From Acidobacteria bacterium UBA6911 (GTDB taxonomy: Bacteria > Acidobacteriota > UBA6911), in assembly GCA_002451015.1 (NCBI GenBank), contig DKBB01000250.1:15075-27289 (forward strand): a stretch of DNA of 12,215 nt, in the 5' to 3' direction. How positions within the stretch are numbered: the first letter of the stretch is position 1; each line of letters opens with the position of its first letter. A program made the position numbers and the translations under genes. Positions 1-7,392 of the stretch are shown piece by piece. The notes beneath the pieces are model-generated. The model saw nothing but the letters and a program-made list of their open reading frames with translations, searched no databases and was not told the origin of the DNA.

Positions 1-1242
1 TCAAAGGTTCCCATTCCCGTTCCGTACGGCCCGGCCTTCCAGGGGGAACGCGTGCGCGCCCAGGATACGAGTGCGGAACTGGGCGGCTCCACCCTGCCGG
101 GATTTGAATTCGTAACAACAAGAGAACTGGACGAGGTTCAAGACGGCAGGATAGAAGTGATCGGTCCGGAGATCGACGATATTCAGGAGGGTGGGAAGCT
201 GCCAGTCGGGATTTGGGTGGAAGTCGCCGGCAGGGAGATGCAGTCCGATTTCGAGCCCATACTGGAGCGCCAGATCCACGATTTAATCAACGGCGCTCAT
301 GGCATCTTTCACATGGGACAGCGGGACATCAACTGGATACGGATTAGTAAAGAAGCAAGGGAAAAGGGTTTCAAATTCAAGCACCTGGGCTCCATCCTCC
401 ATGCCAAGCTCCACGGGGAGTACGGCAAGGTTTTCGACAAGCTGCAGGTTAAAATCTTTACACGGGAAAATGAAGTCCTGGAGCGTCTCGATCAGGTGCG
501 TGCCGTTTACCAGCAGCGGGATGCCCGGCTGGCGGACATGACCGACGAGTCGGTGGAGACCTATTATTCCTGCGCTCTCTGCCAGTCCTTTGCGCCAAAC
601 CATGTGTGCATCATTACACCCGAACGTTCCGGTCTCTGCGGCAGCTATAACTGGCTGGACGGCAAAGCGGCCCATAAGATCAATCCTACGGGGCCGAACC
701 AGCCGGTAAACAAGGGCAGTGTAATCGATCCGGTCAAGGGGCAGTGGCAGGGAGTCAATGAGTTCGTGTACAACAACTCCCATAAGAATCTGGAAATATT
801 CAACGCCTACAGCATAATCGATTATCCGATGACCTCCTGCGGCTGCTTCGAGTGCATTTCCTGCCTGCTGCCGTCTACCAACGGCATCATGGTTGTCTAT
901 CGCGAGTTTCCGGAAATGACTCCTGTCGGCATGAAATTTTCCACGCTGGCCGGAACGGTGGGAGGCGGCGCTCAGACGCCCGGGTTTATCGGCCACAGCA
1001 AACAGTATATCGGGAGCCGAAAATTCATCCTGCCGGAAGGCGGGGCCGGCAGGATTGTCTGGATGAATTCCCATCTCAAGCAGGAGATGGCGCCGTTACT
1101 GAAGAGGATCGGGGAGGAAAACGGGATTGAGGACTTCTACGGCATGATTGCCGATGAAACCGTGGCGACGACAGAAGAGGAAGTGCTCGAGTATATATCG
1201 AAGGCGAACCATCCGGCGCTTGAAATGCCGTCGCTCTTCTGA
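1..1242 (+). CDS. acsB: Acetyl-CoA synthase (CODH/ACS alpha subunit), C-terminal part; 5' end outside window
   Basis: Partial gene; the frame is open from base 1 and ends with TGA at 1240-1242, giving 413 residues. It assembles acetyl-CoA from a CFeSP-borne methyl group, CO and CoA at the Ni-Ni-[4Fe4S] A-cluster in the cytoplasm. The six A-cluster cysteines are visible at codons starting 571, 580, 607, 637 (C-x2-C-x8-C-x9-C) and 838, 844 (the CGC motif). Their spacing (+3, +12, +22, +89, +91) is identical to Cys506, 509, 518, 528, 595 and 597 of the 729-residue Moorella thermoacetica enzyme. This places window residue 1 near Moorella residue 316, so the missing part is the N-terminal domain that contacts CODH and carries the CO tunnel. 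The Phe equivalent to Moorella Phe512, next to the A-cluster, is also present. The reading frame and C-terminal length look intact. A GTG at 52 is an internal codon, not the start. It is separated from the rest of the pathway genes by about 6.2 kb. Confidence 0.97.
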   Translation, partial: SKVPIPVPYGPAFQGERVRAQDTSAELGGSTLPGFEFVTTRELDEVQDGRIEVIGPEIDDIQEGGKLPVGIWVEVAGREMQSDFEPILERQIHDLINGAHGIFHMGQRDINWIRISKEAREKGFKFKHLGSILHAKLHGEYGKVFDKLQVKIFTRENEVLERLDQVRAVYQQRDARLADMTDESVETYYSCALCQSFAPNHVCIITPERSGLCGSYNWLDGKAAHKINPTGPNQPVNKGSVIDPVKGQWQGVNEFVYNNSHKNLEIFNAYSIIDYPMTSCGCFECISCLLPSTNGIMVVYREFPEMTPVGMKFSTLAGTVGGGAQTPGFIGHSKQYIGSRKFILPEGGAGRIVWMNSHLKQEMAPLLKRIGEENGIEDFYGMIADETVATTEEEVLEYISKANHPALEMPSLF

Positions 1243-1453
1243 CTGATTGAAGATTGAAAATTAAAGATTGAAATACCGCCTCGGCGTAGTGAGGACGAGG
1301 CGATGAAGCCCTCATTTCCGATGATCCGATGAAAGTCTAATCAAAAAATATTCCTGTACTCCGGATTGATTATAGAAAGAACAAAAAAGTTTTATTTACC
1401 TTTCCACAGGGTCTGATGAATGGTTTCCGATACAGGCATGATGGAGGATTCCA
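1243..1453. other. Spacer after acsB with short direct repeats and a small hairpin
   Basis: Non-coding spacer of 211 nt. It begins with three near-copies of GATTGAA(A) at 1245-1251, 1252-1259 and 1266-1273. A 7-bp inverted repeat follows (CGCCTCG 1277-1283, CGAGGCG 1296-1302, 12-nt loop). No T-tract follows the hairpin, so it is not a convincing intrinsic terminator, though it is the only structure available to end the acsB transcript. The second half is AT-rich and holds the presumed promoter of the next gene. Confidence 0.5.
1366..1395 (+). promoter_or_regulatory. Weak candidate promoter for the repeat-domain protein gene
   Basis: TTGATT at 1366-1371 and TTTTAT at 1390-1395 (4/6 matches each to sigma70 consensus) with an 18-bp spacer, in an AT-rich stretch about 50 nt before the gene. 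The match is weak and chance occurrence in AT-rich sequence is quite possible. Confidence 0.25.
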
Positions 1454-2812
1454 ATGCTTAGACTGACAATTCTCTGTGCTCTCCTTTTCTTTGTAATTAC
1501 GCCGGTCGTTTTTTCACAGGATGAAACGACAACGAATTCCGGAATTGTTGCCGGTTCTGTTACGGGCGCCGATGGACAACCCATTGAAGGCGCCAGCATC
1601 CGACTGATACAAGTGGACTCCCGAAATAGAATTGTAGCCGGATTCACAGCGCCGGTTGCCTCCAGCGACAGCAATGGAGAATATATTTTCAAGAATGTGC
1701 CCGAAGGGGATTATGCGATTCTAGCTCAGTACTGGGCACCCTCCGGGAAATCCGACAGGTTGAATTCCTACTATTTCCCAGGAGTACTAGAACTCAGGGA
1801 CGCCCGCATCGTTCGTGTGGGACCGGATTCTATTCTAACCGCCATGCAAATCAATTGCGCCTCGGGCGCACAGGGTTTCCAGGCAACCGGACGGGTCATC
1901 GATTCGGATACTCAAAAATCCGTTGCCGGCATACGGTTGATATACGGCTTGAGGCCAGGATCCGGAGCCAATGGTGATTTCAGCGCCAGAACCCGTGTGC
2001 AGACGGATGCCGATGGATCCTTCATCCTGACGGATTTAAAAGCCGGGAAGCACTGGGCCGGGATTTACCACAACGACTCAGGCGATTACTACTGTACTCC
2101 AATATATTTTGAGATCATTGACAGCGATCTCTCCAACCTTGTCATTCCCGTCAGGCGCGGCGTTTCGCTCAGCGGCCGGGTATTCCTGGACGACGGAATC
2201 CCTGAGTCCTTGCTTGGAAGAACCACGGTCGACTTTTACCCGAGCGGGATTTCAGCCGTGGACCGGGGGCCTGTATACAATCTTATCGACTCCTACCTGA
2301 CCATATCCAGCCTCGTATCGCCTGATGGAACTTTTCTGCTTAAGGGGATTCCACCTCTGTCCGGGAGACTTTATTTGAAATATCCCGGCGCAACGACAAC
2401 GGCAAATTACGTTACAGTCATTGAGCATAATGATAAAAACATTAGCCAGGCTGTGAGTGTAAAAGACAGCAATATCGAGAATATCCAAATTGTCGTCACT
2501 TCCGGGAAAGGCGCGATCCGGGTCCGGGTGCGCTGCGATAACGGCATTCTGGATTTTGACCGCCTGGAAGTCTCTGTTTCACTGCAAAATGACGAGGTCG
2601 CGTTCTTCGGTAAAAAGCTTAAGGCCGACCCTGAGGGAATATTTGCCACCGACAATCTTCTTCCAGGGAAATATTTAGTTATGGTCGTTCGAACGCACAG
2701 GGATGGAAGGCTGAAGTCAAGAACCGGGCCGGTCCGCTATGTCACGGTCCGCAATGGAGAACTTTCGGAAATCGAAATTACGGTTCCCGGAGAACAGGCC
2801 TATGAATATTAA
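1454..2812 (+). CDS. Secreted protein with carboxypeptidase-regulatory-like beta-sandwich repeats
   Basis: 452 residues. The ATG at 1454 is preceded by GGAGG at 1443-1447 with a 6-nt spacer. Residues 1-21 form a signal peptide (hydrophobic core, then a likely cut before QDETT), so the protein is exported. The mature part looks like about four Ig-like sandwich modules: roughly 29-95, 145-210, 235-310 and 350-420. The first two have the hallmark 'GxVxDxxGxPIxGAxIRL ... DxxGxYxFxxVPxGxYxIxA' pattern of CarboxypepD_reg / DUF4480-like domains, and the later two are more divergent (for example 'SPDGTFLLKGIPP' and 'DPEGIFATDNLLPGKYLV'). There is no TonB plug or barrel, no catalytic motif and no C-terminal anchor or sorting signal. 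From memory such stand-alone proteins are abundant in Acidobacteriota. The role is unknown; surface binding or adhesion is only a guess. Nothing links it functionally to acetyl-CoA synthesis. Confidence 0.85.
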   Translation: MLRLTILCALLFFVITPVVFSQDETTTNSGIVAGSVTGADGQPIEGASIRLIQVDSRNRIVAGFTAPVASSDSNGEYIFKNVPEGDYAILAQYWAPSGKSDRLNSYYFPGVLELRDARIVRVGPDSILTAMQINCASGAQGFQATGRVIDSDTQKSVAGIRLIYGLRPGSGANGDFSARTRVQTDADGSFILTDLKAGKHWAGIYHNDSGDYYCTPIYFEIIDSDLSNLVIPVRRGVSLSGRVFLDDGIPESLLGRTTVDFYPSGISAVDRGPVYNLIDSYLTISSLVSPDGTFLLKGIPPLSGRLYLKYPGATTTANYVTVIEHNDKNISQAVSVKDSNIENIQIVVTSGKGAIRVRVRCDNGILDFDRLEVSVSLQNDEVAFFGKKLKADPEGIFATDNLLPGKYLVMVVRTHRDGRLKSRTGPVRYVTVRNGELSEIEITVPGEQAYEY

Positions 2813-2853
2813 TTGAACTGCAGGCCGGCGGTTCGGTTCGCAAGGGCATTCTT

Positions 2854-2875
2854 CTAAACTAATTCTTTAGTATAG
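2854..2875. repeat. Imperfect palindrome, possible operator
   Basis: Arms CTAAACTAA (2854-2862) and TTAGTATAG (2867-2875) pair at 8 of 9 positions around a 4-nt centre. It lies about 20 bp upstream of the -35 box of the promoter at 2894-2922. It could be a regulator site or a small hairpin; there is no other evidence. Confidence 0.25.
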
Positions 2876-2893
2876 TATCCTGCAAAACAGTAA

Positions 2894-2922
2894 TTGAATT
2901 CCTATAGGATATTCATTAGGAT
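2894..2922 (+). promoter_or_regulatory. Candidate sigma70-type promoter for the 2957-3775 gene
   Basis: TTGAAT at 2894-2899, a 17-bp spacer, and TAGGAT at 2917-2922, in an AT-rich stretch. The predicted start is near 2929, about 28 nt before the chosen start codon. A 10-bp perfect palindrome TCCTATAGGA (2900-2909) fills the spacer, a position where a repressor could act. This is the best promoter match I found in the window. Confidence 0.5.
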
Positions 2923-2956
2923 TTATTAAAATATTCTTCAGACAATGAGGGATCTC

Positions 2957-3775
2957 ATGAATAAATCCATTCCTGCTGCATTGATATTCGTAGTAGTTCT
3001 GGCTTTAACCCTGTGTGCACAAACGGATCTCCGAAGGACGCTACAGAGAGCGGGGGGGAGCGTGTTCTATGGCCTTGACGGAGAGCTTATCAGTGCCAAA
3101 GCTACCTTCAGCCCTCCAACATCTCCGATTCCGGTAGTGGCGGGAGCGCCTTTTACCGCGGTTGAGATAGGTGAACGGGTGCAGATTCATGCGGACGGAA
3201 ACAGCATAACACGCCCTATATCCAACAGTCGCATATATCGGGATTCTGAAGGAAGAGTGCGTACGGATCAGTCGCCATTCTTAGTGCAACCTACAGGAAA
3301 AAATGCATCCGGTCTGCCAATCGTCCCGGAGATATACGATCCCGTTGTCGGTTATCAGTATCTCCTGGATACGGCTAATCAGGTAGCCCATCGGTTTTCA
3401 ATCCCCGAATTCCCGGATTCCATTCTGAATCGCAACCCTTATCTAGAGGCAGATCTGCCGGGCGCTGAACCATTAGGAACCCGTGAGATCGAAGGCTTGT
3501 TGGTCGAGGGAACGCGCAGGACAATGACGATTCCTCCCGGACTTATGGGCAATGAAAAGTCCATTATAAATACAACGGAAACCTGGTATTCCGCTGATCT
3601 TCAATTAAAGGTGCTCTCCAGGACCAACTCCTCCGATTCGAGTGAAAATATCAGTGGCTTTGTAAACATCGACCTTGTGGAACCCGATCCGGAACTGTTC
3701 AAGGTTCCGAAAGGATATACGATAGTGGATGAAACGGGTCCGTTCATCATGACCTTCGGCCCTTCCGGCCGTTGA
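2957..3775 (+). CDS. Secreted protein of unknown function, Acidobacteriota-type family
   Basis: 272 residues from the ATG at 2957. That start is preferred over an in-frame ATG at 2945 because GAGGGA (2947-2952) sits 4 nt before 2957 and the signal peptide then starts cleanly (MNKS, then a hydrophobic run to about residue 20). LTLC resembles a lipobox but lacks the small residue before Cys, so a lipoprotein is unlikely. The order of segments is 'VVAGAPFTAVEIGERVQIHADGN' (about 60-82), 'RIYRDSEGRVRTDQ' (92-105), 'IYDPVVGYQYLLDTANQVAHRF' (126-147), 'EPLGTREIEGLLVEGTRRTMTIP' (171-193), a 'TWYSADLQLKVLSRT' strand and 'EPDPELFKVPKGY' near the end. This is the layout of an exported, beta-rich family I recall as common in Acidobacteriota, with no known function. 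No catalytic motif is visible. It could share a regulon with the preceding secreted protein, but it has its own promoter. Confidence 0.8.
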   Translation: MNKSIPAALIFVVVLALTLCAQTDLRRTLQRAGGSVFYGLDGELISAKATFSPPTSPIPVVAGAPFTAVEIGERVQIHADGNSITRPISNSRIYRDSEGRVRTDQSPFLVQPTGKNASGLPIVPEIYDPVVGYQYLLDTANQVAHRFSIPEFPDSILNRNPYLEADLPGAEPLGTREIEGLLVEGTRRTMTIPPGLMGNEKSIINTTETWYSADLQLKVLSRTNSSDSSENISGFVNIDLVEPDPELFKVPKGYTIVDETGPFIMTFGPSGR

Positions 3776-3789
3776 TCCGCTTTATTTTT
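3757..3789 (+). terminator. Weak candidate terminator overlapping the stop codon region
   Basis: Five-bp GC stem CGGCC (3757-3761) / GGCCG (3767-3771) with a 5-nt loop, followed after 8 nt by the T-rich CTTTATTTTT (3780-3789). The gap between stem and T-tract is long, so the call is weak. Confidence 0.25.
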
Positions 3790-4084
3790 GACGAAACAGG
3801 CAAGCAACAGATAAAGAATTACTTATACGGAACGTGAGTCCGTGCATATTCACCCGCAAGAAGAATGGTTCCCCACGCGGCCATTTCCAGATTAAGCCCA
3901 TTTTCATTATGAAGGAACAGAACCTGGTGCGAATGGAAAGAATGGTCGCCTGTTCCTGAAGTCTCGCCTCCTGCCGGAATCCGCCTTTTTAGACGGAAAT
4001 GCATCGATGAGTTTGAGAAGGTTCGGGAGCGTAAGAATTTCGGTTGCCCGGGCGGTAAGGCGCACTCCGCCCGGGCAACTTTTA
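3776..4084. other. Convergent intergenic region with a possible gene fragment on the minus strand
   Basis: 309 nt between two convergent genes. On the - strand an open frame from ATG at 4004 to TAA at 3819 encodes 61 residues. The second half reads like a protein end ('HQVLFLHNENGLNLE' followed by 'MAAWGTILLAGEYARTH'), but it has no ribosome-binding site and no recognisable family. It may be the tail of a decayed gene or chance. The strong hairpin at 4043-4079 is listed separately. Confidence 0.25.
4043..4079. terminator. 13-bp perfect hairpin, probable (bidirectional) terminator
   Basis: Perfect inverted repeat GTTGCCCGGGCGG (4043-4055) / CCGCCCGGGCAAC (4067-4079) around 11 nt. It begins 5 nt past the stop codon of the - strand gene and lies between convergent genes. 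On the + strand it is followed by TTTTATT, a fair U-tract. On the - strand the downstream sequence (CGAAATTCTT) is only weakly U-rich. It could end transcription from both sides or protect the 3' end of the large gene's mRNA. Confidence 0.6.
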
Positions 4085-7000
4085 TTAATGCAGTTCCACG
4101 TGATAGGAGACGATGCGCCACTGTGACGCCTCTTTGGCCCAAAGGAGGAAAAGAACCGGGGGCTGCTCCAGGTTGTTGTTCAAATGGAATGCCGAAAGGT
4201 AAAGGTCTTTTTCGTGAGGCGGAAGATCGGCATGGATGCCGGCATGGGGCGTTCGGACCTTGCATGCCAGGGGTTCCGCTATGGAGTCGGGAACGCTCGC
4301 GAGCAGGTAAGCCTCCCGGTCCGGGTGATCGACGACATGAACGTCGGTATGCCAGGATTCGACACCGGTGATCATGTCTTTCAGGCTTGAACTCACGGGA
4401 ACGCTTGCGGCTATTTGCCGGATGGATGCGCCGATGTACCCGACCGCTTCTTCGCGCGTTCGGATCGGCTGGTCGCGATCGGACATCGTATTGGTGCAGT
4501 CGTGGCAATGATCTGAAAAAAAGCTCTCGGCTTTCGGATAATCGCGTTGTACAAACCAGGTCGTCAGAAAATCGTTGAGCGTTCGGACGGCCCCCGGATC
4601 CGGATTCACGTGGATGGGTGATTTCGACTCTGGTTCCGGCGAACGGTGATCCGGAAGGTTGGCGTGGTGGATTTCAGTTCCTATGTGGAAGGAGACGATT
4701 TTCCAGAAGCCGGATTCTTTTCTCCATACCGTGACCAGTTCTTCGCTTTTGCCGAAGGGGCCCATGATTTCAGAGAAAACACCGATGTGCTCCTCCCCCG
4801 ATTCCGAGAGCGGCACGGTCCTGTAACCTTCCGGCGCCGGGCAGGTGTAGAGATCGGCGATATCTCCCGGCAGATTGTAGTATGCGAACTCCCGGGTGTA
4901 TCGATGGGGCGAAATGACGAGATCCCGGTTCGTCGAATAGACGGGGCGGATGACGCCGCGCATATCATTCGGGGAACCCAGAAAGTGATTGGTCTGCTGC
5001 ATTTCGTGCAGGAGCCTGTAGGCAGCCAAGTCTTCGCTCTTGCTATCCTTCTTGCCATGCAGCTCCAGCACGCAGTCATAGGCAGCGGGCGAGAAGTAGG
5101 GTATGGCTTTTTCCGGTTTTCTGTCTACGAGCCAGGTTTGAAGGAAATCGTGAACGGCTGCATCCAGGTTTTCGCTGTCGGTCACAGCGGGTTTTGCAGG
5201 AATATTGATAACGGTTTCGAACTTTTCGGGAACCTTTGCGGGGAAAATCAGCCCGAACAGGCTGCGCCACCAGCTGCCGAACCCGGACCATCGACCGACG
5301 TGGTGTTCAAAGTTGTTTCCTGCCCGGACGTCGGAATTCGCGGCGGTTAAATGCCCGTCGAAAAGGACCCATGGAAAGGTGGAGGAACGGTAATCGACAT
5401 CGATATCCGCACGTTCCAAGGTCCTGGTAATGGAAAACTGGATTGAAGGGGTCTTGTCCAGCCGGTAATTGATCGGGTAGTCCTTGTGGTAGACGGTATT
5501 GTCGTGGCGACGGGAAAACTCAACGCTCTCCTCGAGCAGATCTGTCGCTCCCGGCTTCAGAACCGCGTAGATCCGGAACTGCATGTCCCCGCGGGATTTC
5601 GGTATCTGACCTCGAACCGCTTCGATTACGTGTATCAGGTCGATGGCCCTTCCGAGCAAACGTCCGTCCACCGTAGTCAGGTTTGTGTTTAAGAGCGCGT
5701 GCGTAACCGCTTCAAAGGTGGTCCGGGCCGACAGGGGAACCTTATCGTAGTAGCTTTGGGGATCGCGGCGCTCCCCCGTAATCCTGTTGAAGGTGTCATG
5801 CCAGGAATCGATGAGCCGACGCTGCTCGGCCGCCAGCGTTCGGTATTTCCCGCCGAATCGGATGCCTTCTTCGTTTTTGTCGGCTTCGGCCAAAGGCGGT
5901 TCTTCAAGACGGCTTACCGGAGCAAGCTGTGTGGGAAAAACCATCTCGCGCAGGCTGATCCCGAGCGCCGCCAGTTCGGCCAAGGTCCGCTCCGAAGCGG
6001 CGCCCGTAATCCATAACTCTTTGGAAGCTTGCGGATAGGAGCGATGGAGACCGTCCGCCGCTTCGGTAATCCTGCCGGCGATGTATTCCGTCCAGACGAT
6101 GTAGTCGACCGGGAGAACGAAAACAATACGCGCAGGTGTCCGGAGGGCGGGCATAACGGTTTCGGAGGTTGTGAGCAGGTCGGTGACGGGTTCCACTTCG
6201 TCGTTGAATCGGGCGAAAAGGCGGGAGCATTCGACGAAGTAGACAGCCAGTGCTTCGGAATCGGCCATCGCGGCCCGTTCTATGAACTCTCTGCGGCCGT
6301 TCGCGTTGAGGATGGTCGCCAGGTTGTTGATGAGTTCGGTTTGCCGGGTGAGTCCGTAATGGGGATTGTTTTCAAACGAGTAGATTTCACTTTCCGGCAG
6401 GCCGAAATGTTCGAGCATGCCGCGATTTTTCATCTTCAGTTCGTCGGGATCGCTGTCCCAGACGATGTGGCCCACCCTGGCGACAGCCGTTAACGCCTGG
6501 GGGAGCGGCACAAAAGTACTGGCGCTCAGGCGTCCACCGGTCTCAATCACGGCCAGTTTCTTGATTTCTGCCCTCAACTGCGGATTCAGGGTATAGGGAT
6601 CGATTCCATACCGTTTGGCCCACATCCGTTCTGCGTCGGTAACCCCGATGGCACCCTCAGCGATTTTCAAAAGAGCCGGTTCCCCACCGGATTCTCTGCT
6701 TTCGTTCGTTTTGGGGCTTTTCATCCCTTCGGTGGCATTTCGATGCATCCTGTCATACAGCCTCTGAATTCCCGGAATGATGCCTTCGACTGTTTCTTGA
6801 GGATGCGTTCCGACTTGAATAAGAGTTTTCCCCGTATCTACCAGGCTTTCTTCGGCGCCCTGCACGGCGACGGCAGCCTCGTTAACCTTTCTAAGCTCCG
6901 CCAGCGCGTAGAGTTCGTGGATTCGCTGTCGCAGCAGGAAGCTTCCATGGACCGTGAAATCGCCCAGAGATGAGCGGACGGTATAGGCGTGCCACAAGCC

Positions 7001-7177
7001 GTCGGTTTCAACGTCATCGGCGATTTCATGGAGAGAACCTTTTAAAATGGTTCTGGGAACGACGTCCGATGCTTTCAGCGTAGGGTTTTTTTCGAACGGT
7101 TCCTGGGCAGCCAGGGTAATTGTCATGAATCCGAAAACAATTGCGATCTTGAAGACCGGAAAGTATTTTGTAGTCAT
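4085..7177 (-). CDS. Large secreted multidomain protein with two C-terminal NTF2-like repeats
   Basis: 1030 residues; start ATG is the complement of 7175-7177, stop TAA the complement of 4085-4087. Residues 1-24 form a signal peptide (KYFPVFK, hydrophobic core, LAAQ), so the protein is exported. Residues about 185-410 form one module of unknown function, starting 'MWAKRYGIDPYTLNPQLRAE'. Residues about 440-640 form a second ('PLSARTTFEAVTHALLNTN', 'RADIDVDYRSSTFPWVLFDG', 'NSDVRAGNNFEHHVGRWSGF', then a Trp-rich 'SWWRSLFG'), which I recall in Acidobacteriota hypothetical proteins. Residues about 672-838 and 864-1028 are tandem repeats: each opens DFLxTWxVxR...KA...FS, carries a Cys in a DC pair and a second Cys 77-78 residues later (702/779 and 894/972), and closes with W(K/R)IVS(F/Y)H. 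This resembles an NTF2/SnoaL-like fold. No nuclease, protease or transporter motif is visible. No Shine-Dalgarno precedes the start. It is transcribed away from cooC and splits the pathway cluster. Function unknown. Confidence 0.85.
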   Translation of the reverse strand: MTTKYFPVFKIAIVFGFMTITLAAQEPFEKNPTLKASDVVPRTILKGSLHEIADDVETDGLWHAYTVRSSLGDFTVHGSFLLRQRIHELYALAELRKVNEAAVAVQGAEESLVDTGKTLIQVGTHPQETVEGIIPGIQRLYDRMHRNATEGMKSPKTNESRESGGEPALLKIAEGAIGVTDAERMWAKRYGIDPYTLNPQLRAEIKKLAVIETGGRLSASTFVPLPQALTAVARVGHIVWDSDPDELKMKNRGMLEHFGLPESEIYSFENNPHYGLTRQTELINNLATILNANGRREFIERAAMADSEALAVYFVECSRLFARFNDEVEPVTDLLTTSETVMPALRTPARIVFVLPVDYIVWTEYIAGRITEAADGLHRSYPQASKELWITGAASERTLAELAALGISLREMVFPTQLAPVSRLEEPPLAEADKNEEGIRFGGKYRTLAAEQRRLIDSWHDTFNRITGERRDPQSYYDKVPLSARTTFEAVTHALLNTNLTTVDGRLLGRAIDLIHVIEAVRGQIPKSRGDMQFRIYAVLKPGATDLLEESVEFSRRHDNTVYHKDYPINYRLDKTPSIQFSITRTLERADIDVDYRSSTFPWVLFDGHLTAANSDVRAGNNFEHHVGRWSGFGSWWRSLFGLIFPAKVPEKFETVINIPAKPAVTDSENLDAAVHDFLQTWLVDRKPEKAIPYFSPAAYDCVLELHGKKDSKSEDLAAYRLLHEMQQTNHFLGSPNDMRGVIRPVYSTNRDLVISPHRYTREFAYYNLPGDIADLYTCPAPEGYRTVPLSESGEEHIGVFSEIMGPFGKSEELVTVWRKESGFWKIVSFHIGTEIHHANLPDHRSPEPESKSPIHVNPDPGAVRTLNDFLTTWFVQRDYPKAESFFSDHCHDCTNTMSDRDQPIRTREEAVGYIGASIRQIAASVPVSSSLKDMITGVESWHTDVHVVDHPDREAYLLASVPDSIAEPLACKVRTPHAGIHADLPPHEKDLYLSAFHLNNNLEQPPVLFLLWAKEASQWRIVSYHVELH

Positions 7178-7183
7178 AGTGTT

Positions 7184-7189
7184 TTTATA
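7184..7189 (-). promoter_or_regulatory. Candidate -10 box implying a leaderless mRNA
   Basis: On the - strand TATAAA (complement of 7184-7189) lies six bases before the ATG of the 1030-residue gene, which puts the expected transcription start at or next to the start codon. This agrees with the absence of a Shine-Dalgarno. No good -35 box is seen at the right distance. Confidence 0.3.
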
Positions 7190-7383
7190 CTAGCAGAAAG
7201 GGTTGGAGAAGTAGAAGTAAAGACAAGATCCTACGGTTTTTTTAGCGAGGGTGTCGGGGGCGCTTGAGCAAACGCCTGATCCGCCGGGCAATTCGTTCCG
7301 TCAGCCGCAAAACTCGGAATCCGAAGACGGTGGCAGGTTCTGAAAACAAATCCGATAGAAAATTTTCCTAATCCGTTTTTCCC

Positions 7384-7392
7384 TGATAAGAT
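7384..7392 (+). promoter_or_regulatory. Candidate extended -10 promoter for cooC-acsD-acsC-acsV
   Basis: TGATAAGAT at 7384-7392 is a TGn-TAAGAT extended -10 element; the -35 side (TTTCCT near 7364) is poor, as allowed for extended -10 promoters. It would start transcription near 7399, leaving a leader of about 75 nt. The leader includes the small inverted repeat GTAAC-GGGT-GTTAC (7422-7435), which could be an operator or a short hairpin. cooC cannot share the acsB transcript without reading antisense through the 3 kb - strand gene, so a promoter is needed here. Confidence 0.35.

Noticed and set aside
283..1074. 263-codon open frame on the minus strand
   Set aside because: Lies fully opposite acsB, whose frame is confirmed by the six A-cluster cysteines; its translation is low-complexity and has no family features.
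1245..1273. Short repeated units resembling a CRISPR or tandem array
   Set aside because: Units are only 7-9 bp, there are three, and there are no spacers of constant length.
2945..2959. ATG at 2945 as start of the unknown secreted protein
   Set aside because: The ATG at 2957 has the better placed GAGGGA and gives a more typical signal peptide; the first ATG would itself overlap that ribosome-binding site.
2967..3020. Lipoprotein signal in the 2957-3775 protein
   Set aside because: The sequence LTLC lacks Gly, Ala or Ser before the Cys, so it does not fit the lipobox; a standard signal peptide is more likely.
3819..4508. 229-codon open frame on the minus strand
   Set aside because: Its first two thirds overlap the end of the 1030-residue gene in another frame and read as Arg/Pro-rich nonsense; only the last 61 codons, outside the gene, deserve a look.
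4646..5350. 234-codon open frame on the plus strand
   Set aside because: Antisense to the 1030-residue gene, whose internal repeat confirms the - strand frame; no ribosome-binding site and no recognisable domain.
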